Shown piece after piece: positions 54,309 through 61,775 of a DNA stretch of 64,000 bases. Position numbers and translations under genes: made by a program. Every line of letters begins with the position of its first letter. The first letter of the stretch is position 1. The notes under the pieces were generated by a model. That model did no database searches, was not told where the DNA came from, and saw nothing but the letters and a program-made list of their open reading frames with translations. This stretch comes from Streptomyces cathayae (GTDB taxonomy: Bacteria > Actinomycetota > Actinomycetes > Streptomycetales > Streptomycetaceae), in NCBI RefSeq assembly GCF_029760955.1, contig NZ_CP121682.1, positions 744,001-808,000 of the forward strand, read 5' to 3'.

Positions 54309-55259
54309 TCAGGCGCGCCTCCTGACGGTCCGCCGGGTCGCGCTGCGGGTGTCCAGGCCGGAGAGGCCGCGCACCGCGACGTAGGCCTTCTCCCGCCCGG
54401 GCAGGGAGACCCGGCCGCGCAGCACGGCCTCGGGCTCGCGCTCGATGCGGTCGAGGAGGCGGCGGTAGATGCCGGCCATGGCGGCGACACAGGCGCCGCT
54501 GCGCCGGTCGAGCATGGGCAGCAGCCGGTAGCCCTCGGCGAACAGGGCGCGGGCCCTGCGTACTTCGAAGTGCACGAGGCCCGCGAAGTCGGAGCCCTGC
54601 GGCGGGGTCGGCCCGCTGAACCCGGCCGCGCAGCCGAACTTGGCGAGGTCGTCGGCGGGCAGGTACGTACGGCCGCCCTCGGCGTCCTCCCTGACGTCCC
54701 GGAGGATGTTGGTGAGCTGGAGCGCGAGCCCCAGCGTGTCGGCGTACTCGGCGGCGCGCTCGACGTCCCGCGCGCCGGGTTCCGTACCGAAGACGCCGAG
54801 GGAGACGCGGCCGATGGCACCCGCGACGCAGCGGCAGTAGACCTTCAGGTCGTCCCAGGTCTCGTAGGTCTCGCCGCGCACGTCCATCTGGACGCCGTCG
54901 AGGAGCTCGTCCAGGCCGCCGAGCGGAATCGGGAACCGCTGTGCGGCGTGCGTGAGGGCGACGGCGACCGGGTCGGTGTCGTCCTCGTCGACCGCGCCGT
55001 CGCGGACCCGGGCGAGCAGCCTCCGGGTGTCCTCGAGCCTGGCGACCTTGACGTCGTCCGCCAGCGGGCCGTCGCCGATGTCGTCGACGCGCCGGGAGAG
55101 CGCGTACAGCGCGGACATCGCGCGCCGCTTGGGCGTCGGCAGCAGCCGGATACCGTAGGCGAAGTTGCGCGCCTGCTGTCCGGTGACGGCCTCGCAGTAC
55201 CGGTATGCGGCGAGTACCGGTGCTGACACGTGTGCTTCCGATTCCACGGTCCGGATCAC
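54309..55259 (-). CDS. hpnD: Presqualene diphosphate synthase
   Basis: A 316-residue squalene/phytoene-synthase-fold enzyme condensing two farnesyl diphosphates. The Asp-rich motifs are ALSRRVDDIGDGPLADDV and LTNILRDVREDAEGGRTYLP. A basic C-terminal tail follows. Its GTG overlaps the hpnC stop as GTGA. Confidence 0.95.
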   Translation of the reverse strand: MIRTVESEAHVSAPVLAAYRYCEAVTGQQARNFAYGIRLLPTPKRRAMSALYALSRRVDDIGDGPLADDVKVARLEDTRRLLARVRDGAVDEDDTDPVAVALTHAAQRFPIPLGGLDELLDGVQMDVRGETYETWDDLKVYCRCVAGAIGRVSLGVFGTEPGARDVERAAEYADTLGLALQLTNILRDVREDAEGGRTYLPADDLAKFGCAAGFSGPTPPQGSDFAGLVHFEVRRARALFAEGYRLLPMLDRRSGACVAAMAGIYRRLLDRIEREPEAVLRGRVSLPGREKAYVAVRGLSGLDTRSATRRTVRRRA

Positions 55260-56158
55260 CCCTCTCCTCGCAGCGTCATGCCCACCTCGCGCAGCAGCCG
55301 GACCTTCCCGGGCTTGGGCGGGCCGGTGAGTACGTCGTATTCGGCGGCGGCGATGGCGCCGAGGGCCGCCCTTCCCCCTGCCACGAATCCCGCGAGCAGC
55401 AGTTTCAGTCTCCCCTGGACGCCTGCCACGAGGGGCTCGCCCTCCGCCAGGAGGTCCCGGGCGCGTTGCGCCTGGAACGCGATCAGCGCGCGCACCGACG
55501 CGCCGGCGTGCGGCGCGGCGAGGTCCGCCTCCTGGACGTGGAAGCGCTTCATGTCCGCGGCGGGCAGGTAGACGCGGTCCCGGCCGAGGTCCTCGGCGAC
55601 GTCCTGGAGGTGCTCGACGATCTGCAGGGCGGTGCAGACCGCGTCGGAACGGCGGATCCGCTCGGGGCTCGCGGTGCCGGTCACGGCGAGGACCAGGCGG
55701 CCGACCGGGTTGGCCGACAGCGCGCAGTAGGCGAGCAGGTCGTCGTAGGTCTCGTAGCGGCTGACGATCTGGTCCTGGCGGTTGGCGGCGATCAGGCCCA
55801 GGAAGGGTTCGGGGGTCAGGGCGTGGCGGCGGACCGTCGGCCGGAGCCCGCGCAGCAGCGGATGGCGCGGGACGTCGTCGAACACCCGGTGCAGATCCGC
55901 CTCGACCGCGTCCAGCAGCGCCGTCCGGTCGTCGGCCCGTTCGGGGGCGACGCCGAGCAGCCGGGCGTCGGCTCCGCCGGGGGCCAGGTCGCCGTCGCCG
56001 ATGTCGTCGACCAGCCGGGCGTAGCCGTAGATCGCCATCAGGTCGTCACGCCAGGCTCCGGGCAGGAAGAACGGCGCCACCGGGAAGTTCTCGGCGGCGG
56101 CCTTGTCGAGGGTGGCGCGCTCGGGGTCGACGCCGCGCGGCGTGCCGGTTCGCGTCAT
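55256..56158 (-). CDS. hpnC: Hydroxysqualene synthase (HpnC)
   Basis: A 300-residue paralogue of HpnD that converts presqualene diphosphate to hydroxysqualene. It has DNA-coded motifs YARLVDDIGDGDLAPGG and HLQDVAEDLGRDRVYLPAAD, and the family opening AAAENFPVAPFFLPGAWRDD. It is the first gene of the hopanoid operon. The ATG at 56158 is preferred to an upstream ATG at 56188. Confidence 0.95.
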   Translation of the reverse strand: MTRTGTPRGVDPERATLDKAAAENFPVAPFFLPGAWRDDLMAIYGYARLVDDIGDGDLAPGGADARLLGVAPERADDRTALLDAVEADLHRVFDDVPRHPLLRGLRPTVRRHALTPEPFLGLIAANRQDQIVSRYETYDDLLAYCALSANPVGRLVLAVTGTASPERIRRSDAVCTALQIVEHLQDVAEDLGRDRVYLPAADMKRFHVQEADLAAPHAGASVRALIAFQAQRARDLLAEGEPLVAGVQGRLKLLLAGFVAGGRAALGAIAAAEYDVLTGPPKPGKVRLLREVGMTLRGEG

Positions 56159-56473
56159 CGGGGGCTGCCCTGGGCGGGGACGGCACATGCTGCGTTCAGC
56201 AGGGGAGCCTCCGTAACCATTGCCGTCACATCTCCCGTTCTACACTGCTGACCCAATTCACACTATTTCGGACACGCCGCCCACGCTTTCGGCGGAACGG
56301 ACCGCCGGGTGGTGTCGCGCGCTATGGCCCTGATTGCCGTCTTTGGGCACCGCTACAGCTTACGTTGTACAACGCGGTACCGACCGCCGGGGTGTCCCGT
56401 GCATCACGACAACGCACCGGTCGACGTCAAGGTTCCTGCTCGGGGTGGGAGTTGACGTCGCCTTGGCAGACAC
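56159..56473. other. Gap ahead of the hopanoid operon
   Basis: About 315 nt that must hold the hopanoid promoter for the leftward operon. The AT-richest part is 56250-56275. I could not fit a convincing -35/-10 pair, operator or small gene. Confidence 0.4.
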
Positions 56474-56492
56474 CGGGGCCCGGCGGGCCCCG
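56474..56492 (-). terminator. Terminator of the surface-polymer operon
   Basis: A perfect 8-bp GC stem CGGGGCCC / GGGCCCCG with a 3-nt loop, 10 nt past the exporter ATPase stop codon. Confidence 0.7.
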
Positions 56493-56501
56493 CGCCCCAG
56501 G

Positions 56502-57290
56502 CTACTTCCCGGCGAACTTCTCGTACTCCTTGAGCACCTCGTCGGTGGGCCCGTCCATCCGCAGCTCTCCGCGCTCCAGCCACAGGACGCGGTCGCAGGT
56601 GTCCCGGATCGACTTGTTGTTGTGGCTGACCAGGAAGACGGTGCCGGCCTCCTTGCGCAGCTCCCGGATGCGCGCCTCGGAGCGCTTCTGGAACTTGCGG
56701 TCGCCCGTGGCCAGCGCCTCGTCGATCATCAGCACGTCGTGGTCCTTGGCGGCGGCGATGGAGAAGCGCAGCCGGGCGGCCATGCCGGAGGAGTAGGTAC
56801 GCATCGGCAGGGTGATGAAGTCGCCCTTCTCGTTGATGCCGGAGAAGTCGACGATCTCCTGGTAGCGCTCCCGGACCTGCTCGCGGGTCATGCCCATGGC
56901 CAGCCCGCCGAGTACGACGTTCCGCTCACCGGTGAGGTCGTTCATCAGGGCGGCGTTGACGCCGAGCAGGGAGGGCTGGCCGTCGGTGTAGACCTTGCCC
57001 TGCTCCGCGGGCAGCAGACCGGCGATGGCCCGCAGCAGGGTCGACTTGCCCGAGCCGTTGGAGCCGATCAGGCCGATGGCCTCGCCCCGGTAGGCGACGA
57101 AGGAGACCCCGCGCACGGCGTGCACCCTGCGCACACCTCGTGCCGCGTCGTCCTTGCCCCGCCGGAGCATGCGGCTCAGCGCCGCCGTGGCGCTGCCCTT
57201 GCCGCCCTTGGCTCCGTTGACGCGGTAGACGATGTGCAGGTCGTCCGCGATCACGGTGGGCACGCGCGGGTCCGTGTTCACCTCAGCCAC
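56502..57290 (-). CDS. Polysaccharide/teichoic-acid ABC exporter ATPase (TagH/Wzt type)
   Basis: A 262-residue ATPase. Walker A is GSNGSGKST, the ABC signature is the degenerate YSSGMAARLRFSIA typical of TagH/Wzt, and Walker B is VLMIDEALATGD. The N-terminus has DDLHIVYRVNGAKGG with an insertion of about 30 residues before Walker A. There is no C-terminal glycan-binding domain. It pairs with the permease at 57283, overlapping it by 8 nt. Confidence 0.92.
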   Translation of the reverse strand: MAEVNTDPRVPTVIADDLHIVYRVNGAKGGKGSATAALSRMLRRGKDDAARGVRRVHAVRGVSFVAYRGEAIGLIGSNGSGKSTLLRAIAGLLPAEQGKVYTDGQPSLLGVNAALMNDLTGERNVVLGGLAMGMTREQVRERYQEIVDFSGINEKGDFITLPMRTYSSGMAARLRFSIAAAKDHDVLMIDEALATGDRKFQKRSEARIRELRKEAGTVFLVSHNNKSIRDTCDRVLWLERGELRMDGPTDEVLKEYEKFAGK

Positions 57291-58218
57291 GACCGTAGGT
57301 CTCCTCGGCCTTCCAGAAGTAGACGAAACCGATCACCCCGGCCAGCAGCGCCCAGCCCACCGCGAACGCCCACACATGCGGCGGCAGATACGAGGACCCG
57401 TACCCGTCGATCAACGCGAACCGCACCAGATCCATGTAGACCGCGGCCGGATTCCACTGCAGCACGTCGGCCAGCCAGCCCGGCACGTCCTTGCCCTCCA
57501 GCATCGCCCGGATGCTGAACATCACCCCCGAGGCGTACATCCAGGTGCGCAGCACGAACGGCATCAGCTGGGCCAGATCCGGCGTCCGGCTGCCCAGCCG
57601 GGCGAAGACCAGCGCCAGCCCGGTGTTGAAGACGAACTGCAGCCCCAGCGCGGGCACCACCAGCAGCCAGGACAGCGCCGGCAGACTGCCGAACGCCACC
57701 ACCACCGCCACCAGCACCACCATCGAGAACAACAGCTGCTGCAGCTGCTGCAACGCGAAGGAGACCGGCAGCGCGGCCCGCGGGAAGTGCAGCGCCCGCA
57801 CCAGCCCCAGGTTCCCGGAGATCGCCCGCACCCCGGCCAGCACCGAACTCTGGGTGAAGGTGAACACGAACACCCCGGTCACCAGGAACGGCACATAGAT
57901 CTCGTGCGGGATGCCCCGGCGGGCGCCCAGCAGCAGCCCGAAGATGAAGAAGTACACCGCCGCGTTCAGCAGCGGGGTCGCCACCTGCCACAGCTGGCCC
58001 AGCTTGGCCTGGCTGTACTGCGCGGTCAGCTTCGCCCGGGAGAAGGCCAGGATGAAGTGCCGCCGCGCCCACAGCTGACGGAGGTACTCGGCCGGCGACG
58101 GCCGGGCACCACTGACCGTCAGCCCGTACCGGGCGGCGAGTTCGGCCGCCGTGAGGCCCTCGTCGGGCGGCACGGACGCGCTGGCCGCGACCGTGCCGTC
58201 GTGCGTTGTCTCACTCAC
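57283..58218 (-). CDS. Polysaccharide/teichoic-acid ABC exporter permease (TagG/Wzm type)
   Basis: A 311-residue ABC-2 permease. A cytoplasmic N-terminus of about 60 residues precedes six predicted helices. The family segment FSRAKLTAQYSQAKLGQLWQ lies before helix 1, and VRALHFPRAALPVSFALQQL is in the coupling region. A conserved WNPAAVYMDLVRFALIDGY follows near the end. It would export a lipid-linked glycan. Confidence 0.92.
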   Translation of the reverse strand: MSETTHDGTVAASASVPPDEGLTAAELAARYGLTVSGARPSPAEYLRQLWARRHFILAFSRAKLTAQYSQAKLGQLWQVATPLLNAAVYFFIFGLLLGARRGIPHEIYVPFLVTGVFVFTFTQSSVLAGVRAISGNLGLVRALHFPRAALPVSFALQQLQQLLFSMVVLVAVVVAFGSLPALSWLLVVPALGLQFVFNTGLALVFARLGSRTPDLAQLMPFVLRTWMYASGVMFSIRAMLEGKDVPGWLADVLQWNPAAVYMDLVRFALIDGYGSSYLPPHVWAFAVGWALLAGVIGFVYFWKAEETYGRG

Positions 58219-58326
58219 TGCTGGAAGCTTTCCCTCTTCGAGATGCGCGGCCCCCGCGGGCCTGGCACGTGCCGGGAAGCCCGGGGGCGGCCCCGTGGTT
58301 TCCGCCTGGTTCCGGATACGAGCTTG

Positions 58327-59220
58327 TCAGATGACAGGGGGCCGGCCCAGCCGGGTCAGCCGCCACACCGTACGCCACCTCATGGGCCGGCGGGGCCCGC
58401 AGGGGGTGGCCCAGCCCTCCCGGAAGCCGCCGAACCAGGCCTTCAGGGCCGGGCGGGAGGGCCTGCGCACCAGCGTGAGCAGCATCCAGACGCCCAGATA
58501 GACGGGGACCAGGGGCGCGGGGAGGTTCCGGCGGGCCAGCCAGACCCGGTTGCGGGCGACCATGCGGTGGTAGACCGCGTGCCGCGAGGGGGCGGTGGTC
58601 GGGTGGTGCAGCACCATGTCGGACCGGTAGTCGATCATCCAGCCGGCGTCGAGGGCCCGCCAGGCCAGGTCGGTTTCCTCATGGGCGTAGAAGAATTCGT
58701 CGGGCAGCCCACCGACGTCGGCGAAGACCCGGGTGCGTACGGCGTTGGCACCGCCGAGGAAGGTCGTCACCCGGGAGGAGCGCATCGGGTCGGCGGCGCG
58801 CAGCCGGGGCACGTGGCGGCGCTGGGTGGCCCCGGTGTCCGGGTCGGCGATGCGGAAGCTGATGATGCCGAGCTCCGGGTCGGCCGTGAACGCCTCCCGG
58901 CACAGCTCGGCGGTGTCGTGGCCGGGCAGGAGACCGTCGTCGTCGAGGAACAGCAGGATGTCGACGTCCTGGCCGTTCGGTCCGAAGGCCTCGATGCCGA
59001 CGTTGCGGCCGCCGGGGATGCCGAGGTTCTCCGGCAGCTCGACGGTGCGCACGCCCTCGGGGACCTCGGGGACGGGCGAGCCGTTGCCCACCACGACCAC
59101 CTGGACCGGGCCGCCCTCCTGCTTGGCGACGGAGTCCAGCAGGGCGCGCAGTTCGTCGGGGCGGTTGCCCATGGTGATGATCACCGCGCCGACCGTGGGG
59201 GAGGAGGCCACCGCTCTCAC
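58327..59220 (-). CDS. Family 2 glycosyltransferase
   Basis: A 297-residue GT-A glycosyltransferase. It opens VGAVIITMGNRPDELRALLD and has the nucleotide-sugar DxD-type motif LLFLDDDGLLPGHD. GGANAVRTRVFADVGGLPDE and EETDLAWRALDAGW supply the acceptor-side ED motif. A C-terminal hydrophobic patch suggests membrane association. GTG at 59220 overlaps the CDP-alcohol transferase stop as GTGA. Confidence 0.9.
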   Translation of the reverse strand: MRAVASSPTVGAVIITMGNRPDELRALLDSVAKQEGGPVQVVVVGNGSPVPEVPEGVRTVELPENLGIPGGRNVGIEAFGPNGQDVDILLFLDDDGLLPGHDTAELCREAFTADPELGIISFRIADPDTGATQRRHVPRLRAADPMRSSRVTTFLGGANAVRTRVFADVGGLPDEFFYAHEETDLAWRALDAGWMIDYRSDMVLHHPTTAPSRHAVYHRMVARNRVWLARRNLPAPLVPVYLGVWMLLTLVRRPSRPALKAWFGGFREGWATPCGPRRPMRWRTVWRLTRLGRPPVI

Positions 59221-60011
59221 CTCAGCCTGCTGGAGGCGAGGATGGACACCAGGTGCAGAACGGTCTGCAGCAGGGCGATCCCGGCCAGGACGGCGGTGCC
59301 GAGCCGGGTGAAGAAGAGGTCGCCTTGGACCGCGTCCGCGATCGCGAGGACCAGGATCAGCAGGGACGCCTCGATGCCGAGGATCAGCCGGTGGAACTTC
59401 AGGGCCCCGGCGGCCCGGCGGGCCAGCGCCATGCCCGAGGAGCGCGGCTCGGAGGCGGCCTCCTTGACCGGCGGCAGCCCGCCCTGGTGGCGGGCCACGC
59501 CGACCAGGTCGGTCTCGGCCTTGACCAGGATCGCGCCGAGGGCGGCCAGCGTGCCGAGGAAGGCCCAGAGCCAGTCGATGCGCCCGGTGCCCCACAGGTC
59601 GGCCGCCCGCAGGCCCAGTCCGACCAGGACGGCGGCGTCGCACAGGTAGGCGCCGACCCGGTCCAGGTAGACCCCGCTGAGCGAGAACTGCTGCTTCCAG
59701 CGGGCGACCTCGCCGTCGACGCAGTCCAGCAGCAGGTACATCTGGACCATGACCACACCGAGGACGGCCCCCGTGATCCCCGGCACCAGCAGGGCCGGGG
59801 CCGCGAGGACACCGAAGACGGTCATCAGGTACGTGAGCTGGTTGGGCGTGACCCTGGTGTTCACCAGGTAGCGGTCCACCCGCAGGGACACCTCACGCAT
59901 GTAGAGGCGTCCCATCCAGTGCTCACCGCTGCGCCGGTCCTTCACCCCCGCGGGGTGTACGACCGGGCGGAGTTCAGCTACCGATGGCCTTGACATAGTC
60001 GGCGTAGACAT
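59217..60011 (-). CDS. CDP-alcohol phosphotransferase with variant catalytic motif
   Basis: A 264-residue membrane enzyme of the CDP-OH phosphatidyltransferase family. The motif begins DCVDGEVAR and continues eight residues later as GVYLDRVGA. The family pattern ends GxxxDxxxD, and here the last Asp, the proposed general base, is Ala. About six hydrophobic segments surround it. The N-terminus has LVNTRVTPNQLTYLMTVFGV. It overlaps the dehydrogenase gene by 38 nt; an ATG at 59996 is an alternative start. The acceptor is unknown. Confidence 0.88.
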   Translation of the reverse strand: MSTPTMSRPSVAELRPVVHPAGVKDRRSGEHWMGRLYMREVSLRVDRYLVNTRVTPNQLTYLMTVFGVLAAPALLVPGITGAVLGVVMVQMYLLLDCVDGEVARWKQQFSLSGVYLDRVGAYLCDAAVLVGLGLRAADLWGTGRIDWLWAFLGTLAALGAILVKAETDLVGVARHQGGLPPVKEAASEPRSSGMALARRAAGALKFHRLILGIEASLLILVLAIADAVQGDLFFTRLGTAVLAGIALLQTVLHLVSILASSRLR

Positions 60012-61035
60012 CCTTGATCTGTTCGGTCTTCAGGTCGAGATGTTCGAGGATCGTGTAGCGGCCGGGCCGGGTCTCCGGGGCGAATTCGACGGCCCGGACG
60101 AACTCCTCCGTCGTGAAGCCGATCTCCTGGGGCAGCACCGGCAGCCCGTGCCGGCGCAGCACCCCGGCCATGTGCACCGACTCCTCGTGCGCACCGCGCA
60201 GGTACATCGCGAAGGCCGCGCCCAGTCCGCACTGCTCCCCGTGGGCGGCGGCCCGCTTGGGGAAGAGCAGGTCGAAGGCGTGGTTGATCTCGTGGCAGGC
60301 CCCGGAGGACGGCCGTGAGTCACCGGACACCGACATGGCGATGCCGCTGAGGACCAGCGCCTCGGCGAGCACCTGGAGGAAGTCGTTGTCGCCGATGCCT
60401 CCGGGGTGGCGCAGCACGGACTCGCCGGCCTGCCGGGCCATGGCCGCGGCGAGTCCGTCGATCCGCTCGCCCTTGACCCGGCACGCCAGTTCCCAGTCCG
60501 CGACGGCGGAGACGTTGGAGACGGCGTCGCCGATCCCGGCACGTACGTAACGCACCGGGGCGTCCCGGATGATGTCCAGGTCGATGACGATGGCGATCGG
60601 GTTGGGCACCCCGTAGGAGCCGCGTCCCGCGTCGTTGTCGAGGGTGGCGACGGGCGAGCAGAGACCGTCGTGCGCGAGGTTCGTCGGTACGGCGACCAGG
60701 GGGAGGCCGACGCGTGCCGCGGCGAACTTGGCGCAGTCGATGATCTTGCCGCCGCCGAGTCCGACGACCGCGTCGTAGCGGCCGGCCTTCATGGCACCGG
60801 CCAGCCGGACCGCGTCGTCCAGGGTGCCGCCGCCGACCTCGTACCAGGTGGCGCCGGGCAGCGACGGGGCGAGCCGCTCGCGCAGTCCGGTGCCGGAGCC
60901 GCCGCTGACGGCGACGGCGAGGCGTCCGGAGTTCGAGATGCGCTCGTCGGCGAGGACACCGCCCAGGCTCTCGAGGGCGCCGGGGCGGATGTCGACGACG
61001 AGCGGGGAGGGGATCAGCCGGGTCAGGACTGGCAT
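59974..61035 (-). CDS. Iron-containing/glycerol-1-phosphate-dehydrogenase-like enzyme
   Basis: A 353-residue protein of the Fe-ADH/G1PDH (EgsA/AraM-like) superfamily. The NAD-binding stretch is VVGLGGGKIIDCAKFAAARV. VPTNLAHDGLCSPVA follows. Metal ligands are a conserved Asp in the AGIGDAVSN region, with His in ACHEINHAFDLL and AAHGEQCGLG. It may make a polyol phosphate, such as glycerol-1-phosphate, from a keto-phosphate to be activated by the adjacent nucleotidyltransferase. That role is inferred from context. Confidence 0.88.
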   Translation of the reverse strand: MPVLTRLIPSPLVVDIRPGALESLGGVLADERISNSGRLAVAVSGGSGTGLRERLAPSLPGATWYEVGGGTLDDAVRLAGAMKAGRYDAVVGLGGGKIIDCAKFAAARVGLPLVAVPTNLAHDGLCSPVATLDNDAGRGSYGVPNPIAIVIDLDIIRDAPVRYVRAGIGDAVSNVSAVADWELACRVKGERIDGLAAAMARQAGESVLRHPGGIGDNDFLQVLAEALVLSGIAMSVSGDSRPSSGACHEINHAFDLLFPKRAAAHGEQCGLGAAFAMYLRGAHEESVHMAGVLRRHGLPVLPQEIGFTTEEFVRAVEFAPETRPGRYTILEHLDLKTEQIKDVYADYVKAIGS

Positions 61036-61775
61036 GTGATCTCCCTGCCGCGGGCGAGGTCGTCGTGGTTGTCGATCTCCACCCACTCGACGTCGCCGAT
61101 CGGTGCCACGTCGATCCGGAAGCCGCGGTTCACGAGCTCCTGGTAGCCGTGCTCGTAGAACTGCTGCGGGTCGGCCTCCCACACGGTCCTCAGCGCGTCG
61201 GCGAGCTCGGGGGCGGCGTCCCCCTCTATGAGGGTGACGCCGATGTACTCGCCGGTCGCCTCGGCGGGGTCCATCAGCTTGGTGATCCGCGTCATTCCCT
61301 TGTCGGGGTCGGCGACGACCTTCATCTCCTCGTCGGCCAGCGACTTCACCGTGTCCAGGGCGAGGATGATCTTCTTGCCGTCGCCGCGGGCGGCGAGCAG
61401 CGTCTTCTCGACGGAGACGGGGTGCACGGTGTCGCCGTTGGCGAGGATCACCCCGTCCTTGAGGGCGTCACGGCCGCACCACAGGGAGTAGGCGTTGTTC
61501 CACTCCTCGGCCTTGTCGTTGTCGATGAGGGTGAGCTTGAGCCCGTACTTCTGCTCCAGGGCCGCCTTGCGCTCGTACACGGCCTCCTTGCGGTAGCCGA
61601 CGATGACGGCCACCTCGGTGAGGCCGATCTCGGCGAAGTTGCCGAGGGTCAGGTCCAGGACCGTCGGTTCGCCCTCCACGCCCTCGGGCCCCACCGGCAC
61701 CAGCGCCTTGGGCAGAGTGTCGGTGTAGGGACGCAGACGCCGTCCGGCGCCGGCCGCCAGCACGAGGCCGATCAT
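61023..61775 (-). CDS. Nucleotidyltransferase (sugar/polyol-phosphate type)
   Basis: A 250-residue NTP transferase. The signature is LVLAAGAGRRLRPYTDTLPK, then KALVPVGPEG. The metal site is VILANGDTVHP, and EWVEIDNHDDLARGRE closes the domain. It resembles CTP-dependent phosphocholine or inositol-phosphate cytidylyltransferases. It would provide the CDP-activated alcohol used by the two phosphotransferases beside it. It overlaps both neighbours by a few bases. Confidence 0.9.
   Translation of the reverse strand: MIGLVLAAGAGRRLRPYTDTLPKALVPVGPEGVEGEPTVLDLTLGNFAEIGLTEVAVIVGYRKEAVYERKAALEQKYGLKLTLIDNDKAEEWNNAYSLWCGRDALKDGVILANGDTVHPVSVEKTLLAARGDGKKIILALDTVKSLADEEMKVVADPDKGMTRITKLMDPAEATGEYIGVTLIEGDAAPELADALRTVWEADPQQFYEHGYQELVNRGFRIDVAPIGDVEWVEIDNHDDLARGREITCQS

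Noticed and set aside
56200..56300. Hopanoid operon promoter
   Set aside because: Several AT-rich hexamers are present, but no -35/-10 pair with acceptable spacing stood out.
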